From Paulinella micropora (lineage: Eukaryota > Cercozoa > Imbricatea > Euglyphida): a stretch of DNA of 42,095 nt. The stretch's first letter is position 1. Each line of letters opens with the position of its first letter. The notes below the pieces were generated by a model. That model worked only from the letters and a program-made list of their open reading frames with translations, did no database searches and had not been told where the DNA came from. Below, in pieces: positions 1 to 10,399 of this stretch. Both the position numbers and the translations under genes were made by a program. The stretch lies in NCBI GenBank assembly GCA_009731375.1, contig BJOX01000252.1:74475-116569 (forward strand), written 5' to 3'.

Positions 1-84
1 ATCGTCATTCTTCATACTCCCCTTGCGGGGTGAGACGATGGAGGCACATGTGCAGAAATGCATTCGCCATTGACTGAGAAGCAC

Positions 85-151
<67 letters not shown>

Positions 152-153
152 TG
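1..153 (+). repeat. SINE 3' fragment with (ATT)n tail
   Basis: The stretch up to about 84 matches the 3' body of the full SINE copy at 531-764, sharing the conserved block TGAGACGATGGAGGC and the end GACTGAGAAGCACT. An (ATT)n tract of about 65 bp follows directly. It is a 5'-truncated copy cut by the window edge. No gene is present. Confidence 0.7.
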
Positions 154-530
<377 letters not shown>

Positions 531-600
531 AGCACCGCGATAGCCCAGTGGTTAAGGTCTACCATCTGGCTGTCGCCAGTTCGATTCCCGTCGGTGCCAG
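531..600 (+). other. tRNA-like SINE head with pol III A and B boxes
   Basis: TAGCCCAGTGGTTAAGG fits an A box and AGTTCGATTCC fits a B box. The 5' GCACCG can pair with the 3' CGGTGC as a residual acceptor stem. The T stem does not pair and the segment is fused to a repeated body, so it reads as a SINE promoter head rather than a working tRNA gene. Confidence 0.65.
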
Positions 601-997
601 TATTTTCAAAGGATATTTTCTTTGAAAGCATTGGTCTGTCTGGAAGGCTTGGAGCTGCCTTGCGGGGGTGTCAGTAGAGCCTATCGTCAAATCTTCGTAC
701 TCCCCTCGCGGGTGAGACGATGGAGGCACATGTGCAGAAATGCATTCGCCATTGACTGAGAAGCNNNNNNNNNNNNNNNNNNNNNNNNNNNNNNNNNNNN
801 NNNNNNNNNNNNNNNNNNNNNNNNNNNNNNNNNNNNNNNNNNNNNNNNNNNNNNNNNNNNNNNNNNNNNNNNNNNNNNNNNNNNNNNNNNNNNNNNNNNN
901 NNNNNNNNNNNNNNNNNNNNNNNNNNNNNNNNNNNNNNNNNNNNNNNNNNNNNNNNNNNNNNNNNNNNNNNNNNNNNNNNNNNNNNNNNNNNNNNNN
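531..997 (+). repeat. Full-length tRNA-derived SINE, tail lost in an assembly gap
   Basis: A tRNA-like head (531-600) is joined to an unrelated body of about 165 bp that is shared with the copies at 1-84, 154-299 and 998-1093. The body ends in GACTGAGAAGC at 764, exactly where the other copies enter their ATT tails. Ns (765-997) replace the tail, as expected for a microsatellite that did not assemble. Head, body and simple-repeat tail together are the usual structure of a tRNA-SINE. Confidence 0.75.
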
Positions 998-1091
998 ATT
1001 AGAGCCTATCGTCAATTCTTCGTACTCCCCTCACGGGTGAGACGATGGAGGCGCATGTGCAGAAATGCATCAGCCATTGACAGAGAAACAC

Positions 1092-1133
<42 letters not shown>
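998..1133 (+). repeat. SINE 3' fragment with short (ATT)n tail
   Basis: A fourth copy of the same SINE body (TTAGAGCCTATCGTCAATTC through GACAGAGAAACACT), followed by about 40 bp of ATT. The preceding bases lie in the assembly gap. Confidence 0.7.
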
Positions 1134-1228
1134 CCCTGAAAGGTGTTGGAGAAGGGGGTGGGGGGTTTGGGGGGAGGGGGAAAATGAAAATTGTGTACCC
1201 CACCCCCACCCCCACCCACCCCCCAAAT

Positions 1229-1942
1229 CGGCACCCCTGTCGGAATAAATCATGGTTTGTGGGAACGAGGGGGAGTTCGGACATATTTGCAGGGTAGTTA
1301 GCTCCAGACTCGATGTTGATGCTGAAATGATTTTTTTGGAATTCACGCAAATATTTGCTCTAGGGGAGTGTCCTGAATGCAAAAATTCCTTGTTTTTTTT
1401 CGCACCCCTGTCCCTATAAATCATGGTTTGTGGGAACCAGGAGCGGTTGAAAGCTCATAATAACAGGGTGGCTAGCCCCGGACTCAATGTTGATGCTGAT
1501 ATGATTTCGTTGGAATTCACGCAAATATTTGCGTTAGGGGAATGTCCTGAATGCCAAAATTCCTTGTTTTTTGGGCTTTTTTTGCACCCCCCATGCCTAT
1601 AAATCATGGTTTTTGGGAACCAGGAGGAGTTGGGAGCTCATATTGGCAGGGTGGTTAGCCTCTGACTCGATCTTGATGTTGATATAACTTTTTTGGAATT
1701 CACGCAAATATTTGCGTTAGGGGAGTGTCCTGAATGCCAAAATTCCTTGGTTTTTGGGCCCTTTTTGCACCCCCTATCCCTATAAATCATGGTTTTTGGG
1801 AACCAGGAGGAGTTGGGAGCTCATACTGGCAGGGTGGTTAGCCCCAGACTCGATCTTGATGCTGGTAAAACTTTTTTGGAATTCACGCAAATAGTTGCGT
1901 TAGGGGAGTGTCCTGAATGCCAAATTTCCTTGTTTTTTGGCA
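1229..1942 (+). repeat. Tandem array, about 4 copies of a 180-bp unit
   Basis: Four diverged copies begin near 1229, 1401, 1585 and 1766. Each contains AAATCATGGTTT, then GGGAACCAGGAG, then CAGGGTGGTTAGC, then GGAATTCACGCAAATA, then GGGGAGTGTCCTGAATGC. No long open frame is conserved between copies, so this is satellite-like DNA. The 95 bp before it is a G-rich then C-rich low-complexity stretch. Confidence 0.85.
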
Positions 1943-2424
1943 GTACAGGCACCGGCAATTGAACGTACCCTGTCGACGGGGCAGGGGGGGTCCGGGGGGC
2001 CCTCCCCCCGGGAACCCCAGCCCTGTGATTGTACGTACCCGTTCTGGTCGCGGGTGGCACCTACACCTGAAAATTGAGGTTTTTTTGCCACCAGGCACCC
2101 TTGCGGCTCCTCCGGCAATTTAACGTACCCTGTCGAAGGGAAAGGGGGGGTCCGGGGGAGCACTGCGATTGTACGTACCCGTGCTGGTCGCGGGTGGCAC
2201 CCAGACATGAAAATTGAGGTTTTTTGCCACCAGGCGCCCTTTGCGGCACCTTCGGCAATTCAACCTACCCTGTCGAAGGGAAAGAGGGGGTCCGAGCCCT
2301 GCGATTGTACGTACCCGTTCTGGTCGCGGGTGGCACCCACACCTGAAAATTGAGGTTTTTTGCCACCAGGCGCCCTTTGCGGCACCTCCGGCAATTCAAC
2401 GTACCCTGTCGAAGGGAAAGGGGG
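1943..2424 (+). repeat. Tandem array, about 4 copies of a GC-rich 115-160-bp unit
   Basis: Repeated blocks are CGTACCCTGTCGAAGGGAAA, then GATTGTACGTACCCGT, then CTGGTCGCGGGTGGCACC, then TTTTGCCACCAGGC. Copies start near 1950, 2110, 2250 and 2385. The array ends at a 10-N gap (2425-2434). Open frames in the array are by-products of the repeat and share no protein logic. Confidence 0.8.
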
Positions 2425-2434
2425 NNNNNNNNNN

Positions 2435-2529
2435 GGGCCTTCCAAAAAGTGGTAAGAAGTGGGGCTGGCGGGGTTTGGTGCGCGAAGCGCAATGGTAAAC
2501 CATCTTTGCAGGTGTTGGCGCAGCCCCTA

Positions 2530-2588
<59 letters not shown>

Positions 2589-2830
2589 GCTTATTAGGCA
2601 GCTTTAATTAAATTAGACGTTGTTGCTGTTATTGTTGTTGTTGTTATTGTTCTTTCTATTATTATTGCTGTTGTTGCACCTGTGAATCAGTAAACGTTGT
2701 TGTTATTGTTGTTACTATTATTGTTATTGTTGTTGTTATTGTTATTGTTATTGTTATTGTAGTTGTTGTTGTTGTTGTTATTGTTGTTATTGTTGTTATT
2801 GTTGTTATTGTTGCTATTCTTACTCTTGGT
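2435..2830 (+). repeat. (ATT)n and degenerate (GTT/ATT)n microsatellites
   Basis: About 95 bp of unique sequence leads into a pure ATT tract (2530-2588). About 200 bp of interspersed GTT and ATT units follow. No gene is seen. Confidence 0.8.
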
Positions 2831-2851
2831 AGGGCGCTTCAATCAGGTCTA

Positions 2852-3467
<616 letters not shown>

Positions 3468-3680
3468 GAGATATCGACTAATGTCAGAAAAAAGGAGCTT
3501 CTGATTTCGTCAACCAAGGAAGTCTGTGGGTAAAGTATTAACCCGATGCCCAGCTAAGCCGTGATGTTTGCACGGAAGGGACTGATACAGGCGATACCAA
3601 AGTCTCCCTAGTACCAGGCGGGGCCAGGGCTCGTTCCATAAGCGCCCCTTGCAGAACGAGCTCCCACCTCCATTACAGAG
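3468..3680 (+). repeat. Dispersed 213-bp repeat, copy 1
   Basis: This segment recurs in the same orientation at 32121-32333 with about 95% identity by eye. It begins ATATCGACTAATGTCAG and ends CTCCCACCTCCATTACAGAG. Copy 1 has GATA tracts on both sides; copy 2 has one upstream. No terminal inverted repeats and no coding potential were seen. Confidence 0.85.
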
Positions 3681-3681
3681 G

Positions 3682-3738
<57 letters not shown>

Positions 3739-3799
3739 TGGGTCGACACTGACACAAGTATCTACCTACAGAGACAAACATACACGCAGACATGCATTA

Positions 3800-3881
<82 letters not shown>

Positions 3882-3935
3882 GGATGGATGGATGGATACA
3901 TAGATAGATAGATACCTAAGTTTTTCTCCGAAGTG
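3681..3935 (+). repeat. (GATA)n microsatellite in two blocks
   Basis: GATA blocks at about 3683-3738 and 3801-3915 are separated by about 60 bp of non-repetitive sequence. No gene is seen. Confidence 0.9.
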
Positions 3936-4023
3936 GTTGACGGGCATTGCAACAAGTTGATAGCGTTTGCCTTTACATACATACATACACATACATACAT
4001 GCATACATATATGCATACATACA

Positions 4024-4054
<31 letters not shown>

Positions 4055-4222
4055 GTGTTTTACGGGCATAGCCACAAGTTGATAACGTTTGCCTATACAT
4101 ACATACATACATACATACATGCATACATATATACATACATACATACACACATACATACATACATACATACATACATAGTTTTTGAAGGGCATAGCCACAA
4201 GTTGGTGACGTTTGTTTATTTC

Positions 4223-4253
<31 letters not shown>

Positions 4254-4455
4254 CATACATACATACATACGTACATACATACATACATACATACATGCAT
4301 GCATGCATGCATACATACATACATACATGATACATACATATCATACATACATTATATACATACATATTGTACATACATATCATACATATCATACATACAT
4401 ATCATACATACATACATACATACATACATACCATACATACATACATAGATCAGAC
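3936..4455 (+). repeat. (CATA)n microsatellite with three copies of an embedded 30-bp motif
   Basis: CATA tracts are broken three times (about 3942, 4062 and 4186) by the same motif, GGGCATAGCCACAAGTTGAT followed by ACGTTTG. This is a higher-order repeat of about 120 bp rather than simple slippage. Confidence 0.85.
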
Positions 4456-4478
4456 ACGCATGCATGGTTGGAAGCAAG

Positions 4479-4481
<3 letters not shown>

Positions 4482-4545
<64 letters not shown>

Positions 4546-4780
4546 ACACACCGCGATATTTATTGGGCAAAATATTGCCTTGCATGGTTGGGGGAAAGGC
4601 CACGACCGCTCGGATAACGAGAAAGATCAACAAGGCCTGTAGATAGGATGTATGTATGTATGCATGTATATGTATGTATGTATGTAGGTATATGTATGTA
4701 TGTTTGTATGCATGTATGTATGTATGTGTGTATGTGTGTATGTATGTATGTGTATGTATGTATGTATGTATGTATGTAGG
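4482..4780 (+). repeat. (GA)n and (TATG)n microsatellites
   Basis: GA repeats cover 4482-4541 and TATG repeats cover about 4648-4778. About 105 bp of non-repetitive sequence without a gene separates them. Confidence 0.9.
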
Positions 4781-5085
4781 ATCTTGTGTACCAGAAAGGG
4801 TAACAAGAGTAACGTCCACAACACGGAGAGGCGATAGTGTGCAACTACACGTATACATATGCATGCAAGTAAAAATGGCTACGTAAAGCATTTTATAGAT
4901 AAATGCATATACATGTACAAGTATCCTCTAACGAAAACGTTACGCAAAAATACATACACACTATATGACACTACATTCGATTACATTAAACAACATTAGA
5001 TCACACTGCAGTGCAGAACAGTACAGTACAGTACATTACAGTACGTACTGTGTTACAGTAAGTTAAAGTACAGTACAGTGCAATA
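4781..5085. other. Non-repetitive to weakly repetitive spacer without a gene
   Basis: No open frame of interest. The second half grades into CAGTA and ACATT pentamers that lead into the next array. Confidence 0.6.
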
Positions 5086-5525
5086 CAGTACATTACATTA
5101 CATTACATTACATCACATTACATTACATCACATCACATTACATTACATTACATTACATTACATTGTATTACATTACATTGTATTACATTGCATTACATTG
5201 CATTACATTACATTACAGTACATTACATTACATTACATTACATTGAATTGCATTACACTACAATTGCAATTACAATTACAATTACAAGTACAAGTACAAG
5301 TACAATTACAATTACAATTACAATTGCAAATACATACATTACATTACATTACATTACATTACATTATATTACATTATATTACATTACATTACATGACATT
5401 ACATGACATGACATTGCCTGACATTACATTACATTACATTACATCATATTACCTCACATTACCTTACATTACACTACATTACATTACATTACATTACATT
5501 ACATTACATTACATTACATTAGATT
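5086..5525 (+). repeat. (ACATT)n pentanucleotide array with (ACAATT)n island
   Basis: Almost pure ACATT pentamers, with an island of ACAATT and ACAAGT hexamers at 5262-5325. The 243-residue open frame across it is a repeat translation. Confidence 0.95.
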
Positions 5526-6290
5526 GCATTATAGTACATACCCACGAGGCTGAAAGAGGAGGCGAGGAGAAGACAGATGGCCACACGCCAGCTCGTGACA
5601 GAGGACGAGTTGGGTTGACACAAAAAGGAGATTGCGTACGTGCAGGCCGAGAGGAATCCCAGCAGCAGTGGAGACAGCAACGACATGGCTGCGGGAGCGA
5701 GGGAGACTGTATTATTGTAAATAATACTGTCGTTGTCGTCAGCAAATCACTCTGCTGTCGTTGTTCTGTCTGTCTGTCTAGTCTTGTCTGTCTAGTCTTG
5801 TCTGTCTAGTCTGTCTGTCCAGTTTATCTGTCTGGTCTGACTGTCTGTATAGTCTGTCTATCTGTCTGTCTGTCTAGTCTGTCTGTCCAGTCCTATTTTT
5901 CCGCTCCACCGGAGCCACGAAACAGGGTCTCCGTCTGTTGGTCGAGGTAGTTAGCCACCCTGAAAGCAAAAGGGATGGTCAAAAACTACTTTTTGAACCC
6001 GGCGCTAAGTGGAGTCTTGCAGTGGCTACAAAACCGGAAAGTCTCAGAGTCGCCAGAAATCAAAAGCCACTGCCCGTGAAGTTCACAGGTGGGTTTGGAC
6101 TTGAAAAAAAAAATTACTGCAGGAACTTTTTATTTCTTTTATTTTTTGCAACTTTTGGGGGTTGTTTCTTCTGCCTCAAAGTTTTCTTTGCATTCTAGTT
6201 CACACCTTGCGCTATTTTAATTTCTTTCCACCACACACTTTTTTATTTTCTTTCCCACACAAAAAATACTTTTTGATTCCACTTACGCAC
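5526..6290. other. Mostly unique spacer with a (TCTG)n block; no supportable gene
   Basis: About 230 bp of ordinary sequence is followed by a TCTG/TCTAG block (5757-5893). The remainder holds an 86-residue plus-strand frame (5938-6198) that looks like no family I know and ends in a run of Phe codons from T-rich DNA. I do not call it a gene. Confidence 0.5.
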
Positions 6291-6751
6291 TGTCTGTGTG
6301 TGTGTGTGTGTGTGTTTGTGTGAGTGTGTGTGTGTGTGTGTGTGTGAGTGTGTGAGTGTGTGTGTCACTGTGTGTGTCTGCCTGTCTGTCTGTGTCTGTC
6401 TGTCAGTCTTTCTATCTCTGTCTCTCTGTCTCAGACTATAGCTAGTACTGTCTGTCTGTCTGTCTGTCTGTCTCAGACAGCCAGTCTGTCTGTCTGTCTG
6501 TGCTGGCTGTCTGTCTGTCTGTCTGCCTGTCTGCCTGCTTGTCTGTCTGTCTGCCTGTATGTCTATGTGTGTGTGTGTGTTTGTGTGTTTATCTGTGTGT
6601 GTGTGTGTCTGTCTGTCTGTCTGTCACTCTGTCTGCCTGTCTGTCTATGTGTGTGTGTGTGCTATGTATGTATGTATGTATGTATGTATGTATGTATGTA
6701 TGTATGTATGTATGTATGTATGTATTTATGTACATATGTACATGTATGTAC
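6291..6751 (+). repeat. (TG)n, (TCTG)n and (TATG)n microsatellite cluster abutting the virus-like element
   Basis: TG repeats near 6295-6365, TCTG near 6375-6650 and TATG from 6664. The tract runs up to the AT palindrome at 6753-6772, where the left terminus of the 22-kb element begins. Confidence 0.9.
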
Positions 6752-7334
6752 ATAAATATTTTTAAAAATATTATCGATAGGCATGATAAAACAAAATGTA
6801 ATTTTTGTCATAGTGGGATAATCCATTGTATTTTTGTCCCGATCCGTACAGGGAAAATGACATTTAGTTATCCATATCCACAACTAGTGTAATTACCATT
6901 GGTTGTGCCACAAGCGGTGTTATATGCATTTTTGCGTTCATCGGTACCACCTGTGCAAAAAGGCAATAGTGGGTGCGATTTTAGCAATGCAGAAATATCC
7001 CTTGATATTGTCTGTTTCTGCCGTATCACGTCAGGTGGCGTCAGGTGGCAGGAAACACATGATTTTTCCGGTGGCAGGATTCTGGCGGCGAAACTTTGCA
7101 GCTTTCCCCTGCAAAATTTGCTAGTACGTTCCGGTCGGGAAAAGTTACATTCAACTTTTCAGGACTAGCGCTACCAGAATCTACAATAAAAAATTTTGTG
7201 GTGTGAGGTGGCACCGGACCAGTCCCACAAGTGTGATTCTCCTTATTTTTGATATTAATACCCACCACAAATTTTTTGTATAAAAAAATTAGCTGCCTAC
7301 TCAGCGTGCAGCTGACTGCTCGATGAGTGCAGAC

Positions 7335-7510
7335 TGAGCAAAACTGCAGCACTTCACGTGGGCGGTGATGCAAAGTCCTCGACTGAGCAAAACTGCTGCA
7401 CTTCACGTGGGCGGTGATGCAAAGTCCTCTGTACCCTCACGTCCCTTAGCGATGCATATGTAGGCAGAGCAAAACTGCTGCAGTTCATGTGGGCGGTGAT
7501 GCAAAGTCCT
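7335..7510 (+). repeat. Three CACGTG-containing direct repeats in the left TIR
   Basis: Copies at about 7335, 7385 and 7464 share GAGCAAAACTGC, then a block around TTCACGTGGGCGG (TTCATGTGGGCGG in the third), then TGATGCAAAGTCCT. CACGTG is a palindrome bound by bHLH-type factors in eukaryotes; any binding here is inference. The right arm holds the same repeats inverted at about 28311-28441. Confidence 0.8.
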
Positions 7511-8081
7511 TCGTACCATCGCGTCACTCATGCTGGTTATGGGCCGGATCTGCTACCTCANNNNNNNNNNNNNNNNNNNNNNNNNNNNNNNNNNNNNNNN
7601 NNNNNNNNNNNNNNNNNNNNNNNNNNNNNNNNNNNNNNNNNNNNNNNNNNNNNNNNNNNNNNNNNNNNNNNNNNNNNNNNNNNNNNNNNNNNNNNNNNNN
7701 NNNNNNNNNNNNNNNNNNNNNNNNNNNNNNNNNNNNNNNNNNNNNNNNNNNNNNNNNNNNNNNNNNNNNNNNNNNNNNNNNNNNNNNNNNNNNNNNNNNN
7801 NNNNNNNNNNNNNNNNNNNNNNNNNNNNNNNNNNNNNNNNNNNNNNNNNNNNNNNNNNNNNNNNNNNNNNNNNNNNNNNNNNNNNNNNNNNNNNNNNNNN
7901 NNNNNNNNNNNNNNNNNNNNNNNNNNNNNNNNNNNCCCCCTATCCTGGCTACCATCGCCACCTCCCACCTGAAAAAGATGGTAGGTGCCAGTCGTGGGAA
8001 CTTGGCTCTTATATAAGTATATTTGCATCGACTGGCCCGGAAGGTAAAAAAAAGAGTGGGAACAGGTGGGAGCACCGGAAC

Positions 8082-8131
8082 CCACGACGTAACTGCTAAG
8101 TGGAGACTGCCACTTGGCCGTTACGCAGTGG
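8082..8131 (+). repeat. 50-bp imperfect hairpin in the left TIR, unit 1
   Basis: The left arm begins CCACGACGTAACTGCTAAG and the right arm is its near reverse complement ending in GCAGTGG. The loop is about 6 nt. It lies between iteron units 1 and 2. Confidence 0.7.
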
Positions 8132-8264
8132 ACCCCGGGTGCAACTTCCCACCAGAAAAAAGAACGGTCGAGACCAGTCGTGGGAACCTTGCTCCTATAT
8201 AAGTCTGTTTGCATCGACTGGCCCGGAAGGTAAAAAAAGAGTGAGACGTGTGTGACACCGGAAC

Positions 8265-8314
8265 CCACTACGTAACTGCTAAGCGGTGACTGCCACTTAG
8301 CCGTTACATAGTGG
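8265..8314 (+). repeat. 50-bp imperfect hairpin in the left TIR, unit 2
   Basis: The arms CCACTACGTAACTGCTAAG and CTTAGCCGTTACATAGTGG pair with only about three mismatches over 22 bp. It lies between iteron units 2 and 3. Confidence 0.75.
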
Positions 8315-9047
8315 ACGCGGGTGCCACCTCCTGCCTGGAAAAAAAGAACGGTCGAGACCAGTCGTGGGAACCTGGCTCCTATATAAGCTTGTTTGCATCG
8401 ACTGGTCCGGAATGTAAAAAAAACTACAGATATAACTGCGTGTGTGTGCCACTTAGCCGTTACACAGTGGGAGCGGGTGCCACCTCTTTCGTGAAAAAAA
8501 TACAGTCGATGCCAGTCGTGAGAACTCAGTATATATAGGGTCTGGCCGGTGACGACTGGTCCGGGAGGGTAAAAAACTACGGAAATAACGGCGGGTGTGC
8601 CACTTGGCCGTTACGTAGTGGACCCGGGTGTGCTCCTCCTGCCTGAAAAAAAAACAGACGATGCCAGTCGTGAGAACTCAGTATATATAGTGTCTGGCCG
8701 GTGACGACTGGTCCAGAAGGCGGAAAAAATGACAGTGATAGCGGGGTGGGTGGGAAAAAAAGAGAGGCAGAATTCCCGGGAAGTAAGCGGATGGGTGCCA
8801 CCCCTGTGGGCTGGGCCAGTCGTGAAAAATTCTGCAGTAGAGATCAAATTTCCAACGACTGGTCTAGACTTTGGTTTTTCAGGGAGTGCTGTAGCCACCC
8901 TTAAAAAAATCAAAAGAAAACGCAGCAGGTGCGGCGGGTGGTTCACCGCCCCCTATTGACGACAACTGGTTTTAGGGAGGGTAGTTTTCTCTTAGGGCCG
9001 GCGTCAAGTCACAGAGAAAGATAGCTAGAGTGTGTTTTTATTGAATG

Positions 9048-9917
9048 CTACAACTCACTGAGTTTTCTAGCTAGGCGCTGGAAGACAGTCTGTAGGCGCC
9101 TGTTGAGGCGGTCCTCCACTGCAGTCCAGTACAGGCGCTCGTAGCGCTTGTAGAAGCGCCAGGCTTCGGTGAAATAGTCCGGGACTACGTACATCAGGCC
9201 ATCTTCGCTCTCTACCCCGGGGCAGTGGTGTCCCATCCATTCTTTTTGAAATTCCGCCCTGTGGATGACGGGGTTGTTGGCCAGGGCCTCGTGCTTCCTA
9301 CCCCGGCCGCCGTACCAGTCCCGCCAGGAGTGGAACGGGCACAGCTTTTGGATCAGGTCGTAGAGGTCCCCGCGCTCGTCGCTGGATAGGCCCGCCAGGG
9401 CCCCCTTGGGGAGCTGACTGTAGTAAGCAGGTGTCGGTAGATAGTCGCAGACTAGCTGGGTCAAGACCGATGGTAGGTAGGGATCCAACAGCCCGGGCGC
9501 CGCGTGTCCGGTCTGCAGCTCCAGTGGCAGGTCGGGCACGCCCCAGCTGGCGGGCCGGTACGGGTCGGTAGGCACGCGGAGCAAGGCGAGGTCCAACAGG
9601 GAGAGCAGTGGCGCTTCCTCTGGCTGTAGCGCTGTAATTGCCAGCGGGCTCCAGTGATAGGGCGAGGCGGTCAGCCGCAGGCGCCGGTCGGTGGTGTTCA
9701 GGCCCCGGGCAGCCGCCTCGATCAGCAGTGCGTACCAGTCGACGTCCTTGCACGGGGGTCGGTCGGCGTCCAGCCGGGCCACGGCGGCCGGGTCACAGGG
9801 GGCGGGGACGTAGGCAACCGGCGGGGCGAACGCGCTCAGCTGGCCGCGCGGCAGGACGCGGCGCGCGCGCTTGGGGGGATGGGGACGGTCGGTGGTTGCG
9901 GCGGTGGCTGCAATTTT
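9048..9917 (-). CDS. Element paralogue A, unknown function; start codon not found
   Basis: An open frame of about 290 residues, homologous to the plus-strand protein at 10400-11430. Shared features in order are: a basic nuclear-localisation-like KRARR near the N-terminus followed by a Leu/Ala-Phe motif; a middle helix PYLPSVLTQLVCDYL; and the C-terminus YKRYERLYWTAVEDRLNRRL. The middle helix is loosely like F-box or ankyrin-linked LP..L...ICSYL motifs, but this is not enough for a functional call. The frame has no ATG before the conserved part: a GTG lies at 9782 and a TGA closes it at 9918-9920. The 5' end is therefore frameshifted, spliced from elsewhere, or lost. Confidence 0.65.
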   Translation of the reverse strand, partial: KIAATAATTDRPHPPKRARRVLPRGQLSAFAPPVAYVPAPCDPAAVARLDADRPPCKDVDWYALLIEAAARGLNTTDRRLRLTASPYHWSPLAITALQPEEAPLLSLLDLALLRVPTDPYRPASWGVPDLPLELQTGHAAPGLLDPYLPSVLTQLVCDYLPTPAYYSQLPKGALAGLSSDERGDLYDLIQKLCPFHSWRDWYGGRGRKHEALANNPVIHRAEFQKEWMGHHCPGVESEDGLMYVVPDYFTEAWRFYKRYERLYWTAVEDRLNRRLQTVFQRLARKLSEL

Positions 9918-10399
9918 TCAGCACATTTTTTCGGGAGTGCTTCCTGGGTCGGAGCCGACTCGGGTTGTGGGGTGGTTTTGTGAGCGTCCGTTACTCCCTG
10001 GGTGGTAGCTTAGGTCGAGGTCGCGGCACGAGCCCGTTTGGTAGGTTCAGGCACGTATTGCCTTTTTGTCCCTCCAGTGATATGGCCGAAATTCGGTGAT
10101 ACTGACAAAAAAGGCATTGATACTGGAAAAAAATGCAGTCGCCAGACCGTGCCGGCGCGTGCCCCTACCTCGACCTCATCAGACCAGTCGTCGGTCGTGT
10201 CGAGCTCAGACCTGGGTTCTTAGCAAACCCAGGAAGTCCCTTGAGCCGGCACGAAGTTATTGCCGAAATTTCCCTTGGTCCGCAAAACCAGTGAAATTTT
10301 TGCGAAAATTTACCGCGCCGCAACAACACGCTAAATTTTCGCGAAAATTTCAGTGCGGCCGCACAACACGCTAAAATTCACTTGTCTACAGGCACCGTG
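9918..10399. promoter_or_regulatory. Divergent intergenic region between the two paralogues, with palindromes
   Basis: It separates the minus-strand paralogue A from the plus-strand paralogue B. Features are a hairpin near 10211-10233 (CCTGGGTT / AACCCAGG), a perfect 18-bp palindrome AAATTTTCGCGAAAATTT at 10333-10350, a near copy of it at about 10293-10312, and GTGCGGCCGCAC at 10353-10364. A duplicated ACAACACGCTAAA flanks the palindrome. It probably holds two divergent promoters; an operator or origin role is possible. Confidence 0.45.

Larger units (their letters stand above)
7988..8862 (+). repeat. Left iteron array: six inverted-repeat units with AT-rich centres
   Basis: Units at 7988-8035, 8174-8221, 8358-8405, 8512-8559, 8664-8711 and 8816-8862 each start CCAGTCG and end CGACTGG, about 48 bp apart. 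Four or five have a TATATA-like centre (TATATAAG in the first three). Spacing is about 150-185 bp. The arrangement resembles viral replication origins in which two initiator sites flank an easily melted core. A promoter role for the TATA-like centres is an alternative. Confidence 0.8.
6763..8985 (+). repeat. Left terminal inverted repeat of the virus-like element
   Basis: Reverse-complementary to 27035-29024. Matching landmarks are TTATCGATAGG at the tip, the CACGTG-containing repeats, the iteron array, and CCCCCTATTGACGACAACTG at the inner edge (about 8950). The arms have diverged and differ in length because of gaps and repeat copy number. No protein-coding gene is convincing inside it; the frames there differ between the two arms. 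Confidence 0.9.

Noticed and set aside
531-600. Functional tRNA gene
   Set aside because: A and B boxes are present, but the T stem does not pair and the segment is the head of a repeated SINE.
1229-2424. CRISPR-like arrays
   Set aside because: The repeats are long diverged tandem units without unique spacers of fixed size, and the setting is eukaryotic.
5078-5809. 243-residue frame of Ile-Thr-Leu-His-Tyr repeats
   Set aside because: A translation of the ACATT pentamer array.
5938-6198. 86-residue frame as a host gene
   Set aside because: No recognisable domain, a poly-Phe end from T-rich DNA, and no supporting context.
8611-8946. Possible small gene inside the left TIR
   Set aside because: The frame is not conserved in the right arm and crosses iteron units.
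9048-9782. GTG at 9782 as the start of paralogue A
   Set aside because: Similarity to paralogue B continues upstream of it and non-ATG starts are rare in eukaryotes.
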